From contig JAWUZG010000001.1 of assembly GCA_036785705.1 (NCBI GenBank), forward strand, positions 3,224,001 through 3,288,000: a stretch of 64,000 nt of DNA, read 5' to 3'. This DNA is from Acanthornis magna (lineage: Eukaryota > Chordata > Aves > Passeriformes > Acanthizidae). A program made the translations under genes and the position numbers. The first letter of the stretch is position 1. Each line of letters opens with the position of its first letter. The notes beneath the pieces are model-generated. The model was given only the letters and a program-made list of their open reading frames with translations, ran no database searches and was not told the origin of the DNA. Shown here in pieces: positions 38,301 to 47,770 of the stretch.

Positions 38301-40698
38301 CTGGAGCCTTTGGAGAGAATGGCAAAATCTGCTTTGATTGTGGTGGTGCTAGAATTTTACCCCCAATCCTGTTCAGTGTGACAACAGAAAGTACTTTGAA
38401 ACTTTTTGTTCTGGTTCCTCCAGTACTAATCAGCTCTAACGTATTGCCAAACCCATATTTAAGGAATGCTGTAAAATCCATGTGTGAAAGCTAAAGCTGA
38501 AAGGCTCTTCATCATCCTTTGATTAGAAAGGAGCCAAGATCCAGCAGTTTGGGGGTTTTTGGTAAATAGAGAGGAAGGTATTTTGAGGGCTTCCAAAACA
38601 GGATTGTGTCTTCCTAAATTTCCATACTGACCACTGTCTTTTGTGCATGCAGGTTATGACTTTAATCCAGAAAATTCCAGTGCCAGTGATTGCCAAAGTA
38701 AATGGCTTGGCTACAGCAGCCGGCTGCCAGCTGGTGGCAAGCTGTGACATCGCGGTGGCAAGTGAGAAATCTCAGTTTGCTACTCCTGGAGTAAACATTG
38801 GGCTGTTCTGCTCCACACCAGCTGTGGCCTTGGGCAGGTCTCTTCCAAGAAAGGTCAGCTTCCTTCCCAGATACTCCTTGTAATTTTGCAAAAAGTTGAT
38901 TCCTGTGTTAGGAGTTTTAATTCCATTGCCTGAACTTTATTTTCCTGCGGTACAAGATCCAAAATACTTCCTTTCAAAAGGCATCTCTATAACTCTTTGG
39001 ACTGGGAAACATTATAAAGGGTGAACTCTGTTTAGGGAAGGCAGGTTCCTACTGATGTGATTCCAACCAGCACGAGCTCATCCCAGCTGCCCACCAGCTC
39101 AGCAATCCCTTTCCTTTCCAACAGACAGCTCTGGGCTCTAGCCAATGATGTTCTCCCCTGAGGAGGAAACCCCTGCAAGTTCAGGATAACAATCCCACCG
39201 AGGCATCAATTCTTGCCAGGCAGTGACATTTCACTGCCAGCAGGATCTGCCTGGCTGTAGATCAAGATGCTTTAAATAGCCTCTAAAACCCTCCTATACT
39301 GTCTCCCTGGTTTATGTCCTACTGATTGTAGCTGCACATCTCTCACTGCATAAAAAATAGTACAATCTGTAAAGCTTCCGTAACTGAGAATAGAAATTTT
39401 AAGTTCTGATCCAATTGGATTCACGCAGACAGACGGTCCAAGCCCAGCAGGGCTCTGCTGAGATGCAGTGGCTGAACTGCACATATCCCATTGCTGGATA
39501 AGAGCTTCTATTTGAAATTTCCCATCTGCAGGGCCATCCTTTTCAAATATAGTCCATGGGGGATTTTTTCAAGCCTGCTCTTGTGTGCAGTTATGGTTGT
39601 TTCTGAACTAGTATTTCTGGGCTGTAGGATTACCTTTTTTAAATGTGTGGGATATACTTTTCTCTGTGCCACTTTTCAAAGCAGCGACAACATTCCCTAC
39701 AGTTCCCAGGATTGCTGATTTTTACCATTTAACAAAAGAAGCATTGCCATTGTTTGTAGCTACCAGAGTAAAGATGTTGAGGATAATCAGCTCTTATGAT
39801 TCGGGCATTGGTCAGTTGCATCAGGAATCTTGGAAAACAATCTTTATAGATACATAACATTGAATAGTCACTGAGTATTTGGGGGATTTTTTAGTTTCAA
39901 ACCTCAAGCACCAGATGCTGAAAGCAGCAGGAGACTGAAGTAATGTGGCTATAGAAAGTCCATATTTAAAACCACTCCTACTAAACTTAAAACTAGGACA
40001 GGTGTTTTCAAAAACTGCACATATGCCCAGCTTAAAATACCAAGGTCAGTCATTTGACATTGTAGATGATCCACCTCTCTTTTAATTCCTACAGCAATCA
40101 GTAGGAATTGAGGGCTTTTGAAAAGAAACTCAGAGGTGTCAGCCTAGGACAGCTGGAATCAGCAGGCAGGTTTGGAGTGACCAGCTTTAGACCCAGTCCT
40201 TCTCTTTGCTGAGACCTCTTAACAGGTGCTTGGCAGTTTAAAAGGCCTAAAGATGTAAATCATTTGTCAAAAGAGTAACTTGTACTTGGAGGAGGCTGAA
40301 ATTCCCCAAAGCAAAGCAAAGCAATGAAGCAGTTGGGTTGACTTAATTCAGTATTTTTCTTTGCTCAGGTGGCACTAGAGATGCTCTTCACGGGTGAACC
40401 TCTCTCTGCCCAAGAAGCGTTAATGCATGGGCTCATCAGCAAGGTGGTACCAGAAGACAAGCTGGAAGAAGAGACCATGAAAATCTCTCAGAAGATATGC
40501 GAAAGCAGCCGATCTGTCCTGGCCTTGGGGAAAGCCACCTTTTACAGACAGATAACCCAGGACCTTGACACTGCTTACAAAATGACTACTAAGGTCATGG
40601 TAGATAATTTGATTTTGAGAGATGGGCAGGAAGGTATCGAAGCCTTTATTCAGAAGCGTAAGCCTGTCTGGTCACACTCTCAGGAGGAGAAGAAATGA
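35212..40698 (+). CDS. ECHDC3: ECHDC3, enoyl-CoA hydratase domain-containing protein 3, mitochondrial (5 exons)
   Basis: Coding exons are 35212-35369, 35464-35585, 37710-37807, 38653-38853 and 40369-40698. Together they make 909 bases, 302 residues plus TGA, which fits the family length of about 300. All introns are GT-AG and every junction keeps frame. The start ATG has G at -3 and +4. Residues 1-40 have Arg but no acidic residue, as expected of a mitochondrial presequence. The crotonase fold follows: SGHDLKEL at 101-108 supplies one half of the oxyanion hole, and [16 protein letters not shown] at 143-158 the other. At the two positions of the catalytic glutamates of classical enoyl-CoA hydratase this protein has Gln152 and Gly172, so simple hydratase activity is unlikely. 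Human ECHDC3, as I recall it, shares these changes. The protein is linked in the literature to lipid and insulin biology; its reaction is not settled. Two poly(A) signals follow. Identity is very secure, function less so. Confidence 0.96.
35266..35319 (+). repeat. ECHDC3: Three 18-base tandem repeats in frame, inside ECHDC3 exon 1
   Basis: Three perfect copies, each encoding Ala-Ala-Gly-Ala-Gly-Gln, at 35266-35283, 35284-35301 and 35302-35319. They sit in the presumed mitochondrial presequence. Each unit is a multiple of three, so changes in copy number keep the frame. Confidence 0.95.
35464..35585 (+). CDS. ECHDC3: ECHDC3 exon 2
   Basis: 122 bases, codon 53 to the first base of codon 94. 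It follows a 94-base GC-rich intron with acceptor TTTTGCAG and ends at donor GCGG|GTACCG. It carries the TIVLNNP...RNALSLPML segment typical of the start of the crotonase domain. Confidence 0.92.
35586..37709 (+). other. ECHDC3 intron 2
   Basis: 2.1 kb between exons 2 and 3, with no recognisable exon or clear mobile element. It includes a short telomere-like run (TTAGGG repeated about 2.5 times near 35979-35993) and otherwise AT-rich unique sequence. Confidence 0.8.
37710..37807 (+). CDS. ECHDC3: ECHDC3 exon 3
   Basis: 98 bases encoding residues 94-126. It contains the [10 protein letters not shown] motif (residues 99-108), the conserved crotonase segment whose backbone amide contributes to the oxyanion hole. 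Acceptor TTCTTTGCAG, donor GAG|GTAAGC. Confidence 0.93.
37808..38652 (+). other. ECHDC3 intron 3
   Basis: 845 bases of intron. No repeat family or exon recognised. A short direct repeat (ATTCCTTCAG / GGTTCCTTGA) lies near 37920-37940. Confidence 0.8.
38653..38853 (+). CDS. ECHDC3: ECHDC3 exon 4 (active-site region)
   Basis: 201 bases, residues 127-193. It holds [20 protein letters not shown] and [17 protein letters not shown], aligned by eye with the two catalytic-glutamate segments of enoyl-CoA hydratase. Here the residues are Gln152 and Gly172. Acceptor GCATGCAG, donor AAG|GTCAGC. Both junctions are phase 0. Confidence 0.95.
38854..40368 (+). other. ECHDC3 intron 4
   Basis: 1.5 kb of intron with no recognisable exon, RNA gene or mobile element. 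Confidence 0.8.
40369..40698 (+). CDS. ECHDC3: ECHDC3 exon 5 (C-terminal)
   Basis: 330 bases including TGA at 40696-40698, residues 194-302. It starts with [20 protein letters not shown], the crotonase segment that follows the active site, and ends with the trimerisation/C-terminal helices ([19 protein letters not shown]). No peroxisomal targeting tripeptide is present. The acceptor is TTTGCTCAG. Confidence 0.95.
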   Translation: MALEMLFTGEPLSAQEALMHGLISKVVPEDKLEEETMKISQKICESSRSVLALGKATFYRQITQDLDTAYKMTTKVMVDNLILRDGQEGIEAFIQKRKPVWSHSQEEKK

Positions 40699-40815
40699 GT
40701 CCTGTCTCTAAACAAACCTTAGCTGTGCTTTATGATTCTTCACGCAGTTGCCTTTGGAAACTATATTTTTGTTCTTACTTGAAGTTAAATTTCTCTTCTT
40801 ATATATGCCAGACAC

Positions 40816-40821
40816 AATAAA
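40816..40821 (+). promoter_or_regulatory. ECHDC3: Poly(A) signal AATAAA (proximal)
   Basis: Canonical AATAAA 118 bases after the ECHDC3 stop codon. Confidence 0.75.
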
Positions 40822-40837
40822 TTTACTCTAAGTATGT

Positions 40838-40843
40838 AATAAA
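40838..40843 (+). promoter_or_regulatory. ECHDC3: Poly(A) signal AATAAA (distal)
   Basis: Second canonical AATAAA, 22 bases after the first. Either or both may direct cleavage. Confidence 0.75.
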
Positions 40844-41439
40844 TGTTAAGAAAAATCAAAGAAAATTGGTTTCCTCAGCAGTGAATTTAATCTGTGGTTT
40901 TCGAAGTAACTCTGTGCTGCAAAAATCAGTTTAACGTGTTTCAGGTTACTTAGGGAGTGACAGGGACTGAGAGAGAGCTCAGGTCGCCCTGTTCGGACCC
41001 TGTGCCCCATAGTTCTGGATGAGAATTTCCATTTATTATTAATACAGAATTGAAGGGCTTGGACACATTCCGGAGATGATGGTAGTACATACTATAATGG
41101 ATTCCAGGACAGTTTGGGTTTTACAGACAGAAGCCTGTAACAGTCATCCATTGCTCCTTATGAATATATCTTCTATGAACTGTATGTGTCAGCAGTTTGT
41201 GCCCCACAACAAATCCTGGTTTTCCACCATCAATTCAAACACTTGTCCCAGCTCTAGGGAATTTTGCTGTTGGCTCCAGGGAGGATGAACATGGCTTGGG
41301 GTGAAAAGCACCCTGTGGGCCTCAGCAGAGAATCTCACCTGGCAGTGTCCTGCCCCAGCTGTACTTTTCAGGCTGGTGTGTTAGTTGGGAAGTCCATCCT
41401 TGTGCTCAAAGCTGGGCAGTTCAGCCATGGATTTACGGA

Positions 41440-42190
41440 CTGGACAACCTCCAACAAAAGGGATTCAGCAGCTCCCCTAGGTAATCTGTTGCAACCTTCC
41501 GGGTGAAATATTTTTTATTAATGTCCAATCTGAGCCTCAAAGCAGCATTTTTTGGCCATTAATCCTTGTTACATTATCTGACACTATTGAGAAAATGCAG
41601 CTCCATTATCTGTGTAACTCTCTTCAAGCAGTCATGGGCTATAGGCCATTCTTAGACTCCCCTGTGCCAAACTGAACAAGCCCTGCTTCCTCCACCCTCC
41701 CTGTAGGTCATGTTCTCTGGGTAACCAGTTTGGCAACCCTCCAGTGGACCAGTTCTGTTTCTCCACATCCCTTTAGTACTGATTGTGCCAAAACTGGGCT
41801 GTACCCTAACATGGCCTCACCAGAGCTGAGCAGAGAAGAGCGAAATACACCCTCCATGTGCTGGCCAGAGAGTGGTGCTCAGTGTGTGTTCTGTCTGCCC
41901 TGTGATGAGAGTGCACTGCTGGCTTGGGTTCAGGCAGGATCCCCTGTGAGCCTGTTTCCAGCAGGACTGTGCCCTGCCAGTCCACTCCTCACCTGTACTG
42001 CTGTCCTGTACGGATTATTCTTCCCAGGTGGAAGATCGTGGTTGGTTTGGATTGAAGTGTGTTTTTGCATCATTTGCAGATTTGCTGAGGATGTGTTATT
42101 GGTGACACTAGTGAATGATACGAGCCTTGGTATCAATCCGTGGTGATCAACATGGGATGACCTCCCAACAAACACATTTTTTTCCGAAGT
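41440..42190 (-). mobile_element. Older, longer CR1 fragment
   Basis: The + strand shows a diverged reversed CR1. It has CCTAGGTAATCTGTTGCAAC, a TGTCCAATCTGAGCCTC block, TAGGTCATGTTCTCTGGG, a CCAAAACTGGGCTGTACCCT block, CTAACATGGCCTCACCAGAG and finally TTTGCAGATTTGCTGAGG. Homology is clear but worn, so it is an older insertion than the one at 34520-35105. The + strand open frame at 41730-42146 is part of it. Confidence 0.75.
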
Positions 42191-43138
42191 TCCACGTAGC
42201 CAGATCATGAGGGCTCATCTATCTCATCCTTAAATACACATATAAGCAAGACCACATGAATCACAGTATGGATGGGCCTTTTTTCTTTGCTGACAGTAGA
42301 AGCAGCCTAAAGTGCTTGATGCAGACTTGGATGTGTTAAGTTAGATCAAATTAATCCTACCTATGGCTACTAAAGCTCCAAATGTGGAAGTATCATTTAT
42401 ACTTACACAGCCCCAAAGAGCAAGTCCCTTTTCCATCTAGAAGTTCAAAAGAACAAAATTTTCATTTCTGCTGCAAGTTTTAATTTTAGGAATGGAAACT
42501 TAAATTTTAATTCACCAATAACTGTTTCCATAGAAATGTGAAAAATGTGCATCGTTGGCACTAGTTGTTTTAAAAATATAAACATTTATTGTCACTACCA
42601 GGAAAGATGGGTAAGTTTTTTACAAACTCATGTAGTTTATATAGGTTAGGAACTGTTATGAGGAATTAAGAGAGAGAAGAGTTAAATCTGGAGCCCAATA
42701 ACCTTCATCATGTCCTTTTCAATGCAGTAAGATGCTGCACTTAGACTCTGTTCCCACACGCTGCTCTAAAAGCATTAGGAAAGAGTAAATTGTTTTTAAA
42801 AATATTTATATTTAATGGCTATCTTGCAACTACTCAGCAAATCTCAACTGGCTCTTTTGTTCCAGGCTTTTAGAAATAAGTACATTATCTGATTTTTGCA
42901 GAACAGTGCCCTTTCCAGCTAACTGCAGTAATAAAATGGTTTCACTGGCCATCTTAAGGCATGAGTGACAGTTTAGGTGAGCACATTTTTTCAGATATTT
43001 AGAAATTCTTCTGCAGTTGATAGCCATCTACACAAGATAGGTTTGGGCATTATTAATTCCATTCAGATCTTGAAGAGAAACAATATGTTTTAACTTTCAC
43101 AGGATTCGTATTATTTCATGCAATAAAGTAATTACACA
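42191..43138. other. Intergenic, nothing recognised
   Basis: AT-rich sequence between two CR1 elements. No gene or repeat family seen. Confidence 0.5.
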
Positions 43139-43425
43139 ATTATAGAATCATAAGGTCATCCTAGAATGCTTTGGGTTGGAAGAGAGCTTAAAGACCATCT
43201 AATTCCAACCCTGTGGCAGAGATACCTTCCACTATCCCAGGCTGCTCAGAGCCCCATCCAGGCTGGCCTTGAACACTTCCAGGGATGGGGCATCCACAGC
43301 TGCTGTGGGAAACCTGTTCTAGTGCCTCATCACCGTCAAATTAAAGAATTTCTTCCTACTATCCAGTCTAAACCTACCCTCTTTCAGTTTCAAACCATTC
43401 TGCCCTGTCGTGTCACTAGTGCTTT
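43139..43425 (-). mobile_element. CR1 fragment, 3' part
   Basis: Reversed CR1: ATAGAATCAT at the left end, TTTGGGTTGGAAGAGAGCTT, CCATCCAGGCTGGCCTTGAA, then AATTTCTTCCTACTATCCAG. It is 5'-truncated near 43425. The first 30 bases carry a small rearrangement of the octamer tail. Confidence 0.88.
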
Positions 43426-44374
43426 TGTAATTAGCAATCATCAGTTCTAAAAATGTTGGCATCCATAGGAACATTTCCCTCTTGCTTGAACCACTAGACA
43501 GAAAAGCTTCAGAAGGTTTTATAACATTCCCACACTGGCCCCTGAAGACTGACAAAACAACTTAATTTTTCATTTCTGACTTGCATGGGCTTTTTATTTT
43601 TGCCCACATCTGCCCTTATTGTTTAATTCAATGGATTTACAGGCTCTTCCTGGGAAACAGAGCAGTTCCAGAATTGTTAATTAAATACTACAGCCAAGAA
43701 ACAGCAAACCAAATGATAGATGGGCAGCCTTACCACCATGGTTATCTGCTGCCTGAGGGAAGAGTTTGTCCCAAAATAGCAAGGAGCCTATCCCTTGTCA
43801 CCCCATCCATTTTTATTAAAGAATCTTTCTGCAGCAAAGTCTGCCAGGTAATTAGCCTAGTTTCAAGTCACTCTAATAGCATGTGGCTCTGTAAACTAAG
43901 TACAACTCCATCTGCATACAGCCTCTAGGATGCAGCTGATCCTTGGAAATGACCAACGGGGACACATTTTCTATCCATATATACAGGAAGAGCTGGAATG
44001 AAGACCAGTCAGGATATGCAAGCAAGGAATTGCCAGTATGAATGGAATGAACTGCCTCAGAGTCCATGGAGGCCTTAGAATGGCTGTGAGCCTTTACCTG
44101 GAAATTTTAGAAAAGGCACATAGGCAGAGTCTAGAGGGTATGATCATTATCCCTTATGATGCAGCTTCAGGCTGCCCTCATGAACAAAGCAAAGGAAAAG
44201 CCAGGGAGCAGTGACAAATAACACATGGCACAAGGTTATTCCTAATTCATGGGCCAGGCAATGACCTGCCTCACCACATCACTTGGGGAATATGTACTGA
44301 AGGTAGAGTTAAACAGAGGAGTTGGGTAATGGGCAAGGCATTTATACCCTCTGTGCTTCACAGAGCCCAAGAAC

Positions 44375-44398
44375 AGTTTATATAAACTTTATATAAAG
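44375..44398. repeat. Two overlapping AT-rich palindromes
   Basis: AGTTTATATAAACT (44375-44388) and CTTTATATAAAG (44387-44398) are each perfect palindromes and overlap by two bases. Confidence 0.85.
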
Positions 44399-47300
44399 CT
44401 TTTATGTAAACTTCATGCAGTTTCCTTAAGGCTACCCAACCCAGAAGTCATCAGCCTGGGTAAGAACTAGTTTTGGGTAGGTTTGAAGTAATCTCCTGTA
44501 GCTGCGGAGGAGAGAGCTTGAAAATATGTCATACAAAGGCCCTAAAAGCTGGACGTAGTTAACATTAAAAATACATGACTACCTCATTGTCAGGAGTCAG
44601 CGTAAGAGTTTTTACCATCTAGCTCATGATTTCTGAGCATTTGGATGGCAGCACCGTGTCCTTCACAGAATTGCCTCTGGGTAATTCCTGTATTGTCATT
44701 CCTGTATTGCAGATGGGGAAATTGAGGCCAAATGTGCTGTGCCTGAGGTCTGACGGTGAGCCCGTGGCACTGTAGCAGTGGCACTCGGAATGCTGACACC
44801 TGCTCCTTGTATTTCTTCAGCAGCAAAGTTTTCAGTAAAATCAGCAGAAATGCATGATGATGGCGTGCCCTGAAGTGACTGCAAAGGCTTCTGAACAGGA
44901 ATTATGAGCTACTGCATCAAAGGCCTCTTGCTTGACATTTATTGGCTTTTTGATGAATGTTGGGGTAATTCTACTGTCAACAGTTTCTCATTAGGAGCCT
45001 GGCAATGTACTTTCTGACCATTATCTTTCTCAATATCACACTGGGTTGCTACAAAGAGCAGGGGTTTTATGTAAAAATCATCTATCTCTGTAGCTGCAAA
45101 CTTTTCTAATAATTCTACATTTAAATAATCTCATGGAAATGCTGGCTGCCTTATCTGAGCAATAAGGAGACTAGACAAATGGTTAAATTTCCATGAAGAC
45201 CTAAAGCTATAGGACAAATCTCATACTGCAACGAGTAGGATTCATTTGTCTTGATTTCACTGGCACTGCATCTCAATTATACTAATTCTGAATTTCACTG
45301 CTGAATAATGCATTCCCATCCTGCTTTACACTTTACACTTTCCTACACAAAGGAAGGAAAAAAACCATCAGAGCTGTACCTTTCTCACTCTCCACAGTAT
45401 GACATACCATCTTCTGGCTGCTTGTGGTCAGTATTAGGAATTCTTTTTGTCAAACCCGTACATTTTCTAAAAAGAAAATAGTAGAAATATACCCTTAATA
45501 CCATTGTGTATTTGGAAAGGGGAAAAGAATTCATTCAACTTTGATGTGCCCAACCATAGTAATTTTCATGCTATGAGTTTTAAGACATTAACACTTCTTT
45601 AAATATTTGTATCCTGGACTTATGATAATGGGAGCATTACAGGGTTATTGAATATTTTATTGATAATGTTTATTATAGGCAAAGAAATTAAAACAGAACC
45701 AGATCATAAAATAACGAATGGAATTTGCACTACTAAAATGGGTTTGATTCGTTACTATTGTTCATAGCTACTTAATACAAGAGACTTTAATTTTCCCTCC
45801 TAGAGGCAGGATGGCGTTTTTAGCCTGCCAAAACCAAGACTTGTAATGCTGTGGGAGTTAACTGAAAATAAACTTTCCCACCAGCTCTTTAACCTAACTT
45901 TAATGGCAGTGCAGATTAACCTGTTGGATTGAACACGGATTTAGATATCGATCTCATCCAGCAGTTGTGCTGGAGGAATGTCCCCTCCCGGGAAGGCAGC
46001 ACAGGTGTGGGTGGCAGTGTCTGAGTCTGTCACTGGGCTCGTTAGAGCCCTGTCAGGAGCTCTGATGTAATGGGCCATGTCTGAGGGAGCAGAAGCAGCT
46101 CTGCTTTCTGAAGGAGCTTTTAAGGACACATTCCCTGCAATAAGGGAATGTTGACATTCAGGCTGCCTCAGCTGCTGATGACAGAGAAGGCGTGAGGTGT
46201 TCCAAAGTGGCACTCAGGTTTTATTCCAGACCTGTCCTACTATAAACAATTACAGTGGATGAAATCATGTTTGGAAAGATGAGTGATGTTTTCCCTGTCA
46301 ACTCTGCCCTGTCAGCATCAAGGATAATGTGATATATATACCTGCTTTGGTCTTCTCCACTTCCTGGCCCAAAATCGTTCTCAGTGTAGACAGTGAGTGA
46401 TGCTCCTGGAGAGAAACAATAAAGAATTAGTAAATCATGCATAGAACACAGGGGAAAGGAAGAAGGAAATGAACACATGAAGTCATTCTCCTAATGTGGT
46501 CTTCAGTCTAGATATTAATATTTTGTTTCTTGTACTTGTTTAATGAAATACATCCTTCATGCCAATAAAACTTTATTGTCTGTTTTTTAAGGGAGTTAAT
46601 CGTATAACAAAAATCCCTATTCAGAGTGTTAGGATATTGTACAAATATAGACATGGTGAATAATTCTGAGTTAATCTCCCTTCTCTTTCAGGACCTCACT
46701 AGTTTGTTTGTTGGTTTGGTTTTGAGACCTCAGTGTGAAGTCAGAACTCTTATTCTGGTTTTTTTTCTCCCTCTTTGGGGGTTAATTTTGTTTTAATGAC
46801 TGCTAAGATTCTTACATGACTGAAGTACTCATTCTTACATGAGTCCACAAATCTGAGACATAACAGATGAAAGAGTAGGGTAATAAGAGAATTTGTCTCT
46901 CTCAAAGAAGGCCCTGCAGGAGAATCACTGAGGTGCTCTCCAGAGCACCCATGCAGAGGACTGGGAAACGTACCTAACTTACCCCTTTTTCATTGGGACC
47001 AGCAAGAATATTCATGCAAGGACAATCAGCCCCTTATTCATTAGCCTGAGATTATTATTAATTATCAATACTATTACTTATTTTTATAGTTACTATAATT
47101 CATGCTATAATCTAATAAAATCACAGCACTAAAGTTCAGGAATTTAGATTTTAATATCTCCTCCCCATGACTGGGCTTGGAAGCTGGTCTTAATCAGTGA
47201 AATCAGAAGCCTTTGCTGCTTGAAATGAGAATAGCATTTGTCTGTCAGCAAGAGAAGATTTTATCCTTTTACAGAGCCTACGAAAAAGCACTTAGTCCCT

Positions 47301-47709
47301 ACTATGTACTCATCACAGTAAAATGGAAGTTGCTGAAGATAAAAGTCCTTTTTCTTTGCTGTCTGTGGATATTCCTGTAAGCTTTTAGTCTTTTTCCACA
47401 TGAGCATTTATTCAGAGCAAGCAACCCAAGAGTACTTCCACTGACAGCCTGAAATCTTTATGAGGTACTGGATGGTTGAAATGCAACACCAATTTATTCA
47501 GCACTCATAACGAACCCAAACAGTGAATTTACCACAGGAAAAGTCTTGGTGAAGAGCTCAGTGGTAGTTCATAGGCTAAAAAAACCCTGTTAAGATGTCC
47601 TAGACCTTTCAGTCCCATTCACTATAATATTTAAATATATGTCTATAAGTAACTTCTTAGATAATTCTGAAACATAAATAACAGGAATAAAAGATTTTAA
47701 AGCCCTGGA

Positions 47710-47770
47710 CAAAAACAAAACAAAACCAAAAAACCCAACAAAAACAAAACAGACAAATCAAATAAAAAAC
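47710..47770. repeat. A-rich (AAAAC-type) low-complexity sequence
   Basis: Irregular runs of AAAAC/AAAACC units on the + strand for about 60 bases. Simple sequence with no attached element body recognised. Confidence 0.7.

Larger units (their letters stand above)
40699..40865 (+). other. ECHDC3: ECHDC3 3' UTR
   Basis: Short untranslated tail of about 165 bases with two AATAAA signals. The cleavage site presumably lies a few to twenty bases after the second one; the end given is an estimate. Confidence 0.65.

Noticed and set aside
41730..42146. A 138-codon + strand open frame
   Set aside because: It lies inside a reversed, diverged CR1 fragment.
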